64,000 nt of DNA from Xanthostigma xanthostigma (lineage: Eukaryota > Arthropoda > Insecta > Raphidioptera > Raphidiidae): positions 5,836,501-5,900,500 of the forward strand of contig OY754470.1 in the NCBI GenBank assembly GCA_963575645.1, in the 5' to 3' direction. Position numbers and translations under genes: made by a program. Every line of letters begins with the position of its first letter. The first letter of the stretch is position 1. The notes below the pieces were generated by a model. It saw only the letters and a list, made by a program, of their open reading frames with translations, did no database searches and was not told the origin of the DNA. Of this stretch, positions 31,960-46,274 are shown in pieces.

Positions 31960-32931
31960 TAGCTATATGGAAATAAATCAAAACAAGTCGATGTTTGCAA
32001 TATTCTATAGACGAGCAGTCATGGTTCATTGCTTTTTGACAGTTATAAACTAACTGGTATTTCGTCATAGATAGTGCTGACGGACATTTACATTTTAAAC
32101 CTTTATTACACCTGTTCACATTTGCATGTTGTTCGAAGGAAACAAAACATTGGATTTCACGTACATACAATAACCAAAATATTACGTATCAATGAAAATC
32201 TTCATGCTTTTTAAGCAAATATCTTTTTCATGCGTCTTATAACGACTTTATTTTTTTGAATCAGAAAATATTTTTTAAGGTGTATTCAGTGAAAAACTAA
32301 ATTCGAATTGAAAAAGCCGTTTAAAGCAACTAAAAACTTTCAAATTTTTTAAAAGGTTTGTTATAGCCTTGAAATAGTCATTTAAAATTTAGGTCAATTA
32401 ATCTGAAACTTGTTTGAAGTTGAATTTCTTTCTAAAAAGAAAGTTTTTGGAATACAATACATGCTTTAATCAACGGTATATCATTCAATCTAATTTGTAG
32501 AATTAATTAAATTCGTGTAATAATATCTCAATGAAAATTTGAATGAATGAAAAACAAAAGACGCTTAAAACTTGAATGTAGTCAGTTTGCTTTTATTGAA
32601 TTAAATACTCAACTCTATACAACCCATTTGAAACATTATAACTGTTATATAATACGAATATCTACTCAATAAGTAAACAAAAACACTGCAGAAAGAAAAA
32701 GAAAAAACAACCAAAACTGTGTTTGTCGTGTTTATTTCCTTGACATAATATTGTTTAGCTATGCTATTTATATTATTGTGTGACATTGAAAATGGTTCGT
32801 AAAATGTTTAAAAAATGCAACATGCACTACTTATTGCTTCAATAACTATTACGTGTAACATGTCTATTAATAGGAAACAAAATCTGTGCAATTAATAGAT
32901 CTAATAAAGTATTTATTCATTTTCTTTCTAG
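31960..32931. other. no firm gene; cysteine-rich open frame at 31952-32170
   Basis: On the - strand a 73-codon frame holds eight closely spaced cysteines, in stretches such as NRCNKGLKCKCPSALSMTK and VYNCQKAMNHDCSSIEYC. A possible AG acceptor (GTGAACAG) lies just before the first of these. It runs into the hAT element, which supplies its stop. No signal peptide or donor is visible, so it may be chance. The rest is AT-rich and unassigned. Confidence 0.25.
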
Positions 32932-33025
32932 GAAAGCTTGCTTACTACTTCGTCTACCAGTCTGCCACAGCTCCTAAACTACAAGTCCTAACGACATTAT
33001 GTGAGTTGCTGGCCAAACATATAAG
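32932..33025 (+). CDS. candidate internal exon of an unidentified gene
   Basis: A pyrimidine-rich acceptor (ATTTTCTTTCTAG) precedes 32932 and a good donor (AAG|GTAAAT) follows 33025. Only one frame is open, with two leading bases: KLAYYFVYQSATAPKLQVLT, then TLCELLAKHI plus two trailing bases. The composition is protein-like and helical, recalling HEAT or ARM-type helical repeats, but I cannot name the family. Without the donor, the frame would end at once (AGG TAA), so it might instead be a terminal exon. It lies 4.8 kb upstream of scribble on the same strand. No partner exon was found. Confidence 0.5.
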
Positions 33026-33065
33026 GTAAATTCTATTTATTTTAACTTATATTTCGAAAAAAAAA

Positions 33066-33651
33066 TGGTTGTCTGTAAAGTCGGTTTACGGACGATAGTT
33101 TTACGTGATAACGTATTCCGTAATACATAACCTAAATTCTACATATAATAATTATAATAATTCGAATCTATGATATTGCATCTTTCGCTTCAAATTTAGG
33201 TTAATTTTATGTATTAAAATACTCACCACCTATAATAATAATTGTTTTTTTTTTAACTTTCTTTCTTTCGTATTTATTTTAAGTCTCAAAGATTAATTGT
33301 CATAATATTTTGAAAACAATTGTTTCACTGTTTATATAAAATTCCAAAACCTACTTACAATATTTAAGTATTTTCATACGTCAAAAAATTGATTTTTATA
33401 ATGATAAAATTTGTATGAAAACGATTTTTTCGAGAGATGAGACCTAGCTAAAACGATTTTTTGCCCCCCAAAATCCCTTTTCAGTAAATTTCTTCCAAAT
33501 CGTTAGGGCCGTTTTCGAGAAAAGCACGCACAGGGTCAGGCGGAACGTTAGGAACGTTAGGAACGTTACACTTTTTCGTGCATGCAGCCGGTGTTTCATC
33601 AATTTATAAGATTGGTGATTCATCATTTTATAAGACGTTATCACGTCAAAA
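33066..33651 (+). mobile_element. MITE-like repeat Y, copy 1
   Basis: Begins TGGTTGTCTGTAAAGTCGGT, with TTTTACGTGATAACGT just inside, and ends GACGTTATCACGTCAAAA, so the inner ends are inverted repeats. It includes three tandem GGAACGTTA units near 33540. It is nearly identical to 34500-35095. A shorter, diverged third copy is at 39975-40230 in reverse. No coding capacity. Confidence 0.8.
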
Positions 33652-34499
33652 GAAACATTTAGAAGCTAACTGTTTCAAGTGTTTTTGACTAGTATTAAGT
33701 TATATTTGTGTATTTCAAATGACGATTTGGGGAATCACAAACTGACCAATTTTGGTATAATATTGCGTCCTAACTCGAATTCGAAAGAAAATGACCTAGA
33801 AACAGGAAATTTAGTTCTTCATTGTTATAACTGACGTCAAATAAGTTTCATCAAAATCGAATCAGTGGTTTTTGACGTAAACCCTTCTGATATTCGTGCG
33901 GTATTTATAGCAACCCGCTTTGTGCAAAAAGAGTTGATATCTAATCGATTAGAATCATTTCAATAGATAGATAGATAGATAGGTATTTATTAACAGCTAA
34001 AAACATTACTATAAACGTGTGAGCTTATGTCAGTAAATACAATAATTCTAGGTAAATAGTGCAGTAGCCTCTTTATGTTCCGATTAGGTAGAAGAAGTAG
34101 CATTGTAATAATAATAATAATAAAAATAAAAAGGCTCTTCTTTGATATACAAGTATCTATAAAATGATTAAAAGCTATCTAAGTACATAATAACTTGAGG
34201 GTTATACATGCATAATTAACTAATTATTAATTGCTTTTGTTTTATTATTTTTTCTTTCACAAGATCATGCTCTGTCCTCATGTCAAAACTGTCACCGCGT
34301 GTACTTTCTCATCCTCTGAAGGTCATAACAACATTGATCATTTTTAACCCCAACGTTTTTTTCTTTTAAAAATAAATGTGCCATGACCATTTTTTTTTTA
34401 CCTTCCCCTTCTAATCTCACGCGAGATTTTTCAAAATGCGTATTTTTAATGTAAATACGTAAATCTGTGCTTGATTGCGTTCGATTTAAAAAAAAAAAA
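33652..34499. other. spacer between the twin repeats; LINE-tail-like DNA
   Basis: A (GATA)n run at 33966-33983 followed by TAGGTATTTATTAACAGC resembles the 3' tail of a - strand LINE. An (AAT)n-rich stretch is at 34106-34130. No coding stretch could be supported. Confidence 0.35.
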
Positions 34500-35095
34500 T
34501 TGGTTGTCTGTAAAGTCAGTTTACGGACGATAGTTTTACGTGATAACGTATTCCGTAATACATAACCTAAATTTATATAGGTAATAATTATAATAATTCG
34601 AATCTATGATATTGCATCTTTCGCTTCAAATTTAGGTTAATTTTATTTATTTAAATTACTCACCACCTATAATATAATTGTTTTTTTTAACTTTCTTTCT
34701 TTCGTATTTATTTTAAGTCTCAAAGATTAGCTGTCATAATATTTTGAAAACAATTGTTTCACTGTTTATATAAAATTCCAAAACCTACTTACAATATTTA
34801 AGTATTTTCATACGTCAAAAAATTGATTTTTATAATGATAAAATTTGTAACAAAACGATTTTTTCGAGAGATGAGACCTAGCTAAAACGATTTTTTGCCC
34901 CCCAAAATCCCTTTTCAGTAAATTTCATCCAAATCGTTAGGGCCGTTTTCGAGAAAAGCACGCACAGGGTCAGGCGGAACGTTACGAACGTTACGAACGT
35001 TAGGAACGTTACACTTTTTCGTGCATGCAGCCGGTGTTTTATCAATTTATAAGATTGGTGATTCATCAATTTATAAGACGTTATCACGTCAAAAA
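34500..35095 (+). mobile_element. MITE-like repeat Y, copy 2
   Basis: Same structure as the copy at 33066, with only scattered differences but four instead of three tandem (C/G)GAACGTTA units (34976-35010). Poly(A) lies on the left flank of both copies. It is either a second recent insertion or a product of local duplication. Confidence 0.8.
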
Positions 35096-37500
35096 CATAA
35101 TTTGCTTAATTCTTTTTATTTATGAAGACTAGTATTTTAAAGACTTAAAATTATAGAAACATATTATTAACCGCGAAAAATATTATTTAGCCATATTTTA
35201 GTGGAGAAACACTTTTTACTTAAATTAACACAGTTTTCTCTTAATTTCTTGCGAAAAAAAATTACATGATATTTGCCGAAACTCCACTCCCCCACGTGAG
35301 ATTGGGTGAGGTGCGGATCGACCCCCTCCCCCCTAATCACATCAATTAATTTGACTCAGGCGCGCAAAGCGATAATAATAATGTACATTCCCGCTAGCGT
35401 GTGTGGAATAATAAAAGTGTTTATTATGTGACGTTTTTATTATTTATATTTTTCGGTAGTTTATTGGTCTATCATTATTTATTGCAAATTGTATATCAAC
35501 ATTAAAAGTGTGTCATGATCAGCGCTGCGTGCATTAAATTAAATGCAAATATCAACCTTTAGTTAGACAATGGTCAACAGAGTCAAATGCATTTCATTTT
35601 CTTCGTTTAAATATATATATATATATATATATTAACATTTATTATTAATTCAAACTCGCTACATCAAATTAATAAATGTCTGAAATCTAATAAATCAATT
35701 TTAGTTGGCTATGGTTGACAAAAGCAAACCGTTATCCAACTATCTGAAATATGACGACACAATTTTATAATAATTTAGGTTGACATGACGTGGCAGAATT
35801 AAAAAATATCATTATTGTTTACTTCTTTTTTAAACTGAAAAATCGTCAGATAACAAAATCATTTCTTTGATCTAATGAAGATTTTTTTCTTACTCCTGCA
35901 AATGTACTTTATATATAGTTAGCCTTTTCTAAAAATACACAATCTACCTAAAATAGTTAGCTTGTAGGTAAACGCGAGATTTAACTAATTATAAATTAAT
36001 AATAAAAAGTGTCTTTTTCGTCAAATTATTCAAATAATAATAAACCGACAAAAATATCAAAGAATTTTTGTTTGCCCGACGACATATTATTTTGTATTTT
36101 TGTTCCTACTTAAAAGTTGACGAAATAACAAAAGAAATAAACTAGTTTCTGTGGAAATGTAATTTGCACATCAAAATGTGTCCGTTCACGTCACGTAGCA
36201 TTTCTACAGAAACAGCAAAATAAAGTTACATACTTCATGTAAACCTGTACGTCCACCACATAATTCTTTACTCCCACCATTTTCAGTATGTCGTAAAATG
36301 GTCGTAAAGCATCTGTAATAATTTCGAGGGTGTTTTATTCTTAGCTACTTTACAACTTCGATTCTCAGTTAGTAATAATAATTTATTAAAATAAAAAATA
36401 TTCTTTAACAGAATGGTTACATAACAAATGCAATTAAGGTCAATTCCATAATTTAAAGTTATAAACAGCATCTTGTCAAAAATCTGTATCGGATGTATTT
36501 TTTATTTTTTTGTTTCTTTGAAGTGAAATTTCTTTACGCACGGTAAAGCTAATTATTTTATTAGATGTATAATTTCTTTTGGCATGGTGAAGTGAATTTT
36601 ATTCTTGAGATTTATATTGCAATGTAAGTACGTTTAGTGCATATTTACTGTAAAAATAGGATGTAGAACATCAAGCTAAGCCCGCGGCTCTTAAACTATA
36701 GGTCTAGGTTCGAGTCAGGCGGTTTTTTTTTCATTTATTCATTCCACCTTTATTTATACATATATTTTTTCTCTTTTATTATTTTAATTCTCCTCTCTCT
36801 CCACAGGTAAAATTGACCGGTCTAAACACAAATGCTTTTTTTGCCGCATTATGACGTCTATATAGTTTTTTTAAAATTATACAAGTTTTACTTCTGTATT
36901 GTGTAGTGTAAAATACATAGTGTATTTTTATTATTACAAAATACGAAACTATTAGTGTTAATTTTTGTAGCTTTAATTATTATTAATTAATATAATTAAA
37001 TATTAATCAAAAATATACTTAAATTATAATTAAATAAAATACAGCTTAAAATTAGCTTCAACCTTTATATATTTTTTTACTTTTTTACGTATTTTAAAAT
37101 AAATTAAAAAATCTCTTATTATAATTGTGGCAAATAAATAAATTACAATTCATTACATTTTTTTCTGACGTTAATATTTTTTTTATTTGTAAAAGAAAAT
37201 TGGATAATTGAATACTCTCGATTCATGATTTCGAAGTATATAGATTCATAAAAAATCTTGCATAAATTGAATTAGTTAAATCTTTCATAAATAAATGCAA
37301 AACTTAAAAATCAGCACTAATAAATAATTTATTAGACTGCTTATTGGAGATTGAAGATCGATAAAATTATATTTATTATATTCAAGAAAAATATACTGTC
37401 GCTTTATTATGCAAAACAACCAACAATACTATTTTTTCAATAGATAATACTGTTGAAAACGTTAAACAGACCTACTGTGATTAGCAAAGACTACAACCTC
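35096..37500. other. AT-rich DNA upstream of scribble; (AT)n run
   Basis: An (AT)n microsatellite is at 35611-35631. A strong acceptor-like site (CTCCTCTCTCTCCACAG, ending 36806) is followed by GTAAAATTGACC, which would end the 32932 exon's frame immediately. No other exon was recognised. Confidence 0.4.
36671..36722 (+). pseudogene. tRNA-Lys-like 3' half
   Basis: CGGCTCTTAAACTATAGGTC resembles the anticodon arm of tRNA-Lys, and TAGGTTCGAGTCAGGCGG resembles a T arm and 3' end, followed by a T run. No D arm is present. A relic. Confidence 0.4.
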
Positions 37501-39419
<1,919 letters not shown>

Positions 39420-39786
39420 CTACTGAACCGATTTATAAAATTAATTCATTGTTTAAAAGCCTACTTCGTCCCAAATATTGCAGACTATATTTGTCACGCT
39501 ACGACAAAAGGGGAGTAATAAGTTTGGATATAGGAGGTAATCTCATCCGATTAAAAAAAAATCACTGATATTCAGAACGGACCTTCAGAATGATCATAGG
39601 GTATATTATGTTCATTCTGAAGGTCCGTTGATGAATGAACATAGGGTATATATTATACCCATTGTTCATTCTCAAGGTCCGTTCTGAATATTGGTGAAAT
39701 TTTTTTTGAAATCGGATGAGTGATTTCTGAGATTACCTCCTATATCCAAACTTACAAACTTTACCTCTTTATAATATTAGTATAGA
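39420..39786 (-). mobile_element. Helitron-like element with textbook 5' end
   Basis: Read on the - strand from 39786 it opens TCTATACTAATATTATAAAG, a standard insect Helitron 5' terminus, then GGATATAGGAGGTAATCTCA and CAGAACGGACCTTGAGAATG. Around 39530-39640 a partial copy of the same unit lies in the opposite orientation (GAACGGACCTTCAGAATG), producing an inverted repeat. The 3' end is not clear near 39420. Non-coding. Confidence 0.65.
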
Positions 39787-39974
39787 CGGGAATAACGTTA
39801 AGGAGGGTAGATGAGGGCATTGGACAACGTGGGGCGTATTTCTATTATTATGAAAAAATCATAACCCTTCCTTTTGGCTTTGCCGTAACAAAATTAGATA
39901 GTGTCATTCAGGTCCATTCACCTTCTATTACATTTTTTATAGCTATCAAACCAGTTAATAATTGTAATATTTTT

Positions 39975-40230
39975 TTTGACGTGATAACGTCTTATAAATT
40001 GATGAAACACCGGCTGCATGCACGAAAAAGTGTCACGTTCCGAAAAGTGTCACGCTCCGCCTGAACCTGTGCGTGCAAGCGAGAGCGCAGTATAAGCGAT
40101 AGAGAGTCGGTAAAAATATAGTTTGACAGCTACTAAAATTTAGGTTATGTATTATTAAATATGATATTCGAGTGGAATACGTTATCACGTAAAAATATCG
40201 TCCGTAAACCAACTTTACAGACAACCAATT
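39975..40230 (-). mobile_element. MITE-like repeat Y, copy 3 (short, diverged)
   Basis: In reverse orientation it keeps both ends of repeat Y: TTTTGACGTGATAACGTC at 39976 and ACCAACTTTACAGACAACCA near 40208. The middle is deleted and replaced by about 100 bp not seen in copies 1 and 2. The tandem unit is degenerate (GTGTCACGTTCCGAAAA). Confidence 0.7.
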
Positions 40231-43200
40231 TTTTATAAATTTAATTTTATCATCACGATAGCCTTTATCTGTAATTTCGCTTTAAATTTCAATGGATATA
40301 TTTTCATAATATATTTTTTTTAAATAAAAACTGATAGCTGAAAAGATATCGTTCGTTTTAAATTTAGAATGATTGTATTGTTGACTTTTGTACATTACCG
40401 AAACTACGAAACAATTTCTTGTTTGCGATCTTCGCTTTGTGTAGCTGCCAAAAACCATTCCGTATTTTTATGAAATTTAATTGTAACACAGCTGACTTCC
40501 GCTAGGCAATAACAAATGAACTACAAGCAGTTGACACAGATTGTTTTTTTTTTTTTTTAGTAAACAATAATTTGATTGACCGGAACTCTTTGTTAGAAAA
40601 AGATAAGCAAAAATAGTATTTTCAGATCTATGAATGAAAACAGATTGTATAGTTTTTTTTCTTCTTTTTTTTGTAGGCGTTTCACTTCTTATCAGTGTTT
40701 GTTTACATATATACCAAGATAAACACTAATGTTTGTTGACAGCTTTTTTTATCAGAAATATTTTTCTAGTGACTTGTACCTTTCTATAATATCGTACAGG
40801 TTTACCAGGTGTCATTGCTTTGTAAAATATTAATCTGTGTAGTAATAAATACATAACGAAAATGTTTCGATGAGAACCTTCCTTTATTTAACCACGTGCA
40901 TTCGCTAATTGCCTTAGTTATCGAGCGTCTACAAACTGCAAGATCAGTATTAAAAAAGCGCAATGTCCCCGGTACTCTTTGTGAGAACATTCAGAATCGG
41001 TTATGATGACAGCTATTATACATAACCTCAAAAAACCAACTGACCAAGAAGCGAATTATAATGCGACCCATGACTATGGGATAAGTTTTAGATCCGACAG
41101 GACCCGTAAAACTTTTCGAATTACATCATTTTCGCCGAGTCATTATAGCTGAAATTAGAGGAGGAGAAGGTTTTAAAGATGAAGCATTAAATGCCATTTA
41201 ATTATGAAATAGACAAATAATTGTTATTAATTATTGTTCAATTAGGCTTTTGAAAAAAAAAATAATTATCGATTTTTTTATTGTATTTTAAAACTTTATT
41301 TTAAATAATATTGATAATCGATGCGAAAAACTTTCAAAAAACTTTTTTTAAATTAATTATTAATAAGCAATTTAAAATTGATGAAATATTAAAAAAATCA
41401 CGTGACTGCAAACGCACTAAAATTGTTTTTGACAATTGGTACGTCATATTCTTAAAATGTATATACGCAGTATACTATCAATGGCTTCTACATGTGTTTT
41501 GACTATAAAACTATCCTAAATTTAGTGTAAAAAAATATTGTTGACAAGCACGATAACATTTAAGATTCGGCATTTTTGATAAATTTCTTAATATATTGAC
41601 TGTATTTAATCAATGAGAGGTTAAAAGTGTTAAAACACTGTGTCAATTGCATGTGATGATAATAGAAATTAACATTATGACGTCACATTATGTTCGGGAA
41701 ATGTCGGCGCGTTCTCGGAACTGGGTACAAAAATTTATTTTTAATTTGATATAACTTTTGAATTATAACGAAAATAAAAAAAAGAAAAATAGTTTTGTTA
41801 TAAAACTTGTATACGATCTTTCCATTTATGACAAAAAAAATTTCATTCAAAAGCCCAATTGGTGTTTATCCGTGTTGTGTTATGTTCGAGTGTTGACAAT
41901 AATTGTCGTGCTACTGTATATAGCCACTGTCCGGTATATATGCGTTTAAATTGTGACACAGCTGGTGGAATGTGTGCTGTTTGACTTGAGCGGAACACAA
42001 ATTTAATTAGCTATGTGACGATACTCTAAACAACATAACAACAATACATCACATACCGATAATGTATCGATGGATATTTATTTAGACGGCTGCGAAACAA
42101 AAACACGCGCTCTGCTGTACGTGTGTCCAAAGCTAACTCGGCATACCATTGTTAATATTCGAGGTACCGAAGTACCCTCGATAAATGAATTAACAAACAG
42201 AAAATTACGAAAATTTGCAAATATGTCAAAACCTTTTCAAAAATGACTCAGTTAAATTTTTGTGATCTTTGGTTGACTTTGAAAAAAGATATTGATCATT
42301 TTATTTCGCTGCACTTAACATGGAGTCTTACGGAAATCTGTGATTTTGACGCACTCCATTATTTATTACGTTGGAATTGACAAACAGATTTTGATAAAAT
42401 TTTCAGGAAATATAAACAAATATTCTATGAACATTTTTCTTTTTCCAAAACGTATAAAGCTTGCTTATGTTAATAGAAATAACTAAAACAAAGCCGAGCT
42501 TTTTAGCAATTCATAAACATGACAACACCGCAATATTATAGTTTGTGGCGCGTCATTTAAAGGTAAGTTACGAAACTGCAGCAGTTTTGATATCGTAAAA
42601 ACATACGTAAATTGAGTAAATGCTAAAAGCATAGTAGGTATTTCAAAAAAATGATAGTATATTATTATTTCCGAAATGACAGGAATAAAGAAAAGCATTT
42701 TCATAAATTAATGCGAATTTGACACTGCGTGCTGACTTATGCTTCGTACATAAGCACTTGTAACTATGGCAAGGCATGCGGTGTTGCCAAATTATATACT
42801 GCGTTACTCAAGTAGAAGACTGAAATTCTTTGACTTACTGCGTACCGAGGGTACTTCCTTAGGCATTTCTCTAGTATTTTTTAGGTAGCAAGATTACTAT
42901 AGTAAAAACAAAAATTAGAGAGCATCGGTTTTTTAAGTCAATCACAAAAATAATCTTTTTTTGGAACGTTCTGTATATTTTTGCATGTTTATGAAAGATA
43001 TTCTGAACGTTAAAGTTAAAAATAGCAGTGTTTAATACTCCTGTATTGCTAGTAGGAGCCTGGAAAAGTATGACGACACAGCGGTGCAGACATACATACG
43101 TCTGTCTCAGTTATTTAGACCTCAAAATATGTGTTAAAATAGTGTTAAATTCAAGCATTTCTCATCTGAGGATAGCCGTGGTCATATGCCACCTACCCTA

Positions 43201-43779
43201 ACAAAATACAAACATACATATTACATAGATTGCTAAACTCATAACCCTTCCTTTTGACTTCGCACCACTCAGGTAAAAAACGATTATTAAAGAAAATAAC
43301 TGTCCAAAAAGAAGCAATGAAAAGAAAACTGGAAAACTTAAAGATTTAAAGCTATCTTGTAACTTTTAGAAAAGAAACTGGCCAACATATTTTTAGTTTC
43401 ATGGTCTATAAAAAAAAACACAAAACAAACTCAGAGAAAGTTTAGGTTCGATTCCGGTTACAAAAACCACGGTTATTTATTTTTAATTCCCGAGGTACCG
43501 GTATTTTACTTAATGTAAGTTTTATTTACAACTTTTATGATCCAAATATGGAATAGGAAGTGTATTTAGTTTTTTGTTTATAGAAGGTGAAACATAATAT
43601 GTATCGTATTTTTTTTTAAACTTCATTATGAACAAGTTCAACGAACCACTTTTGCAATGTTTCATACTATGTATATTGTAAAAATATTTCCTGTATTGTG
43701 GAATGCCATTATTACATTAATGCTCAAACTGTAAAGTAATTAAAATCTTGTGAGCCGTTTTTGAGGAAACAATTTTTCA
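40231..43779. other. scribble intron 2, AT-rich, nothing bounded
   Basis: About 3.5 kb without a recognised exon, RNA gene or transposon boundary. A CGAGGTACCGAAGTACCCTC palindrome (42162) and ACCGAGGGTACTT (42844) might be paired ends of an old element. Confidence 0.35.
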
Positions 43780-44050
43780 TCAGTTTTTAACCGACTTCAA
43801 AAAAAGTGAAGAGATTCTCTATTCGATTGCTGTCCGTCGATATCTTCGCCGGCTGTGAACCAATTTTGATGATTCTTTTTTTGTTCGATAGAATAATATG
43901 TGTCGCAAAGTTGGTCCCATATAAATTTTAGCAAAATCGGTTCAGCAACTTTTAGAAAATTAGCAGAAATCAAAGAAATATTGCTAAGATCGATTTCGCG
44001 TCAAGATAAGACCATCCTGAATACCGCAGATAAACAACTGTCAACATTTT
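43780..44050. repeat. dispersed insect repeat, type unknown
   Basis: TTTTTAACCGACTTCAAAAA followed by phrases such as CGGCTGTGAACCAATTTTGA and AAAATCGGTTCAGCAACTTT is a common composition of insect interspersed repeats. Ends could not be defined. Confidence 0.4.
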
Positions 44051-44655
44051 TTTACACCACTTATTTTTAGGTTCAGGGAACTTGAAAACGTATTAATTCA
44101 TAAAAAAAAGTTAAAATTACAGCGTACCGTTTTTGTTGTGTCGGTGTGTATATGCATAATAATTTTGTAGTAAAATTGAAGAAAACGCAATTTCAGGTTT
44201 TAAACGTAAAAGTCATCCTGAGAAAATACTTCTGTATGGTAAAATAATAAATTTTATTTAGAAGTAAATTAAATTTTACCTAAGTATAGCTTCAGGGAAA
44301 ATTTAATGCACTATGCAACAGATGTCTTTGTTTATGTTGAAATAACGTTTTGTGAAAAGTTTTCCCATTTGTATGAAAACATACAAGTGTTTTTCATTAT
44401 ATTATAATAATATTACTGCGTTCATGTAAACATCAATACGAACGGCCATTTTAGAAATTGTTGATCTGAAGGTAAAATGCAATCAACGTTTTGCTTCCAT
44501 TAACATTTATTTTGAGTTATATTCAATAGGTACAAATAAGTAAAATTTTAACTTTATCTCTAATCGTAATGTTGACATAATATGTGTGGTGCCTAAACGT
44601 ATTGTGCAATTTTCAGATTGTTTGTCTTTGTCAGTTACTCTAAAACGGCTGTATA

Positions 44656-44976
44656 ATACGCGCCACGAATCTAAAAGGCTCGGAAGTTAGATGCGAATGC
44701 GGGTTTGCGCTTGTACAGTCTGTTGAAAAACTACAAACTCGCAACTCAACAAAACTAAAATAACAATAACAACTTGACAATAGCGTACTCGACTGTACTT
44801 TAAAGCAGGAAAGCGACAAGTGACAAAGGCAACGAGCGATCACGGCCAGTCACCGACGAGCGCACGTTCCGTGCAGGTAGCTTGGAGGTGGTGGGAGTAT
44901 CAACGGCTCTAAAGTGTGCCTTTGCGACGCTGTTTGTGACTAACTTCCGAACCTTTTAGATCCGTGGCGCGCGTAT
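44656..44976. mobile_element. MITE Z, copy 1, TATA flanks
   Basis: Terminal inverted repeats of about 35 bp: ATACGCGCCACGAATCTAAA at left and, reverse-complemented, ATACGCGCGCCACGGATCTA at right, both continuing AAAGG(C/T)TCGGAAGTTAG. TATA flanks each side (44652-44655, 44977-44980), possibly a 4-bp duplication. It is about 95% like the copy at 48067-48374 by eye. Non-coding. Confidence 0.8.
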
Positions 44977-44980
44977 TATA

Positions 44981-45587
44981 CCGGTTTTGATCGTATTTAC
45001 ATGATTCTGTTTGCTATACACACAGAACAGTAAGGCTATACATCATCGCTCTGCTATAATTGCAGAGGCACAAGAATGAATAAATAACCAGACGCGTAAC
45101 TCGAAGTGCCTTTTATGTGACTACCGACGCATTCGTGACCTTAGTTCCAAGTAAAAGATAACATTTGGTTGCTTTTCCATAGGCGGATGTATACCTAAGT
45201 TATATATTATGTATTTACGGTGATTTAAATATCGAGAACAATTTTTATTAGACCCGACATAAATTCAATTTTAAATGTGCATCTTTATTCAATTTTACAT
45301 TTGTTCACGTTTTAAAGTAAAAGATGCCTGATTCACGTCTTGGGATTCTCACTTTACCGAGGCTCTACTGTATATTGTTACAGATTTGCAGCGTATAGCA
45401 ATAAAAATAAGTTTCGTTGTAAGTTTGCCTGTCCACAGCTGAAGATTGTGATACAGGGGTAGTTTTTATTAGTCCTATTTTTATATTACACCAATAAAGA
45501 AATCAAATTTTATGATAGTCTTTTCCCCCGACTTGTTTTATGAAGAAACTGTAAATAACTGTTGTAATCCGAAGTTTTATTCTGTCA
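44981..45587. other. scribble intron 2, nothing recognised
   Basis: No supportable feature in about 600 bp. Confidence 0.5.
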
Positions 45588-45679
45588 CTAGTGGTCCGGC
45601 TTCGTCCGAATTTGTGTTTCGTCGACATCATTGCAAAATTGGTTTGCACGACAAGCGCTTTTGTTTTAATGCGATAATA

Positions 45680-46161
45680 TACAGGGTGTCCCACGACATG
45701 ACTACCATAGTCTGGGACTGTGTTGCTGGGGTGATTTCAAGTCAACTGAGCTAGAAGTATTTGAAATTTTAGATAAGTAGTAGTAGGAATTCCCTATACT
45801 AATTTAAAAACCATTTAAAAAGAAATCGCTTTATTGAATTAGTTGCTCAAAATGTCCACCCAGTTGCTGTATACATTGTCTAGCTCTTCTTAGAATTGAA
45901 GTGGTAGCTCTGCGAAGAGTCTCAGGATCAGCACGAATAAATACTAATGGTGATTCGCAGCCACCTGGTCTTTTTAATAATAACAAAACCAACAGCCGAA
46001 CCTAATACCTGCATTAGTGGGTTTACTTATTTAATATTTCAAATGCTTCTAGCTCAGTTAGGATAGCGTTCCGGGTATATATTCATTAGACATTTTTGTC
46101 TTGAAATCACCCCAGAAACACAGTTCCAGGCTATGACAGTCATGTCGTGGGACATCCTGTG
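45680..46161 (-). mobile_element. mariner-type deletion derivative, TA duplication
   Basis: Inverted repeats of about 55 bp: TACAGGGTGTCCCACGACAT at left and, in reverse complement, CACAGGATGTCCCACGACAT at right. TA dinucleotides flank it (45678-45679, 46162-46163). The interior retains the 3' end of a transposase gene on the - strand, so this 482-bp copy arose by internal deletion of a full element. It sits inside a Helitron-like copy and is therefore younger. Confidence 0.85.
45831..45992 (-). pseudogene. mariner-like transposase, C-terminal remnant
   Basis: The frame reads VLLLLKRPGGCESPLVFI, RADPETLRRATTSILRRA, then RQCIQQLGGHFEQLIQ and a stop. The ending RRxxxCIxxxGGHFExL is the usual C-terminus of Tc1/mariner-superfamily transposases. 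The catalytic DDE/D region and N-terminal DNA-binding helices are absent because of the internal deletion. About 53 codons remain without a stop. Confidence 0.75.
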
Positions 46162-46274
46162 TAGTCCTTAAGGCCCATTCTAAATATTGGTAAAAAAAAA
46201 TTGAAATCGGAAGAGTAGTTTCGGAGATTACTTCCTACATCCAAACTTCAACTTTACCTCTTATTAATATGAGA

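Larger units (their letters stand above)
45588..46274 (-). mobile_element. Helitron-like element interrupted by a mariner derivative
   Basis: On the - strand a decayed 5' end (TCTCATATTAATAAGAGG at 46274) leads into GGATGTAGGAAGTAATCTCC. The 3' part ends GACGAAGCCGGACCACTAG at 45588. The sequence is split at 45679/46162 by the element at 45680-46161. Joined, it matches relatives at 17080-17324 and 61207-61397. Confidence 0.65.

Noticed and set aside
36790-36880. Terminal exon after the strong acceptor at 36806
   Set aside because: Joined to the 32932 exon it would stop at the first full codon, and no other coding frame follows.
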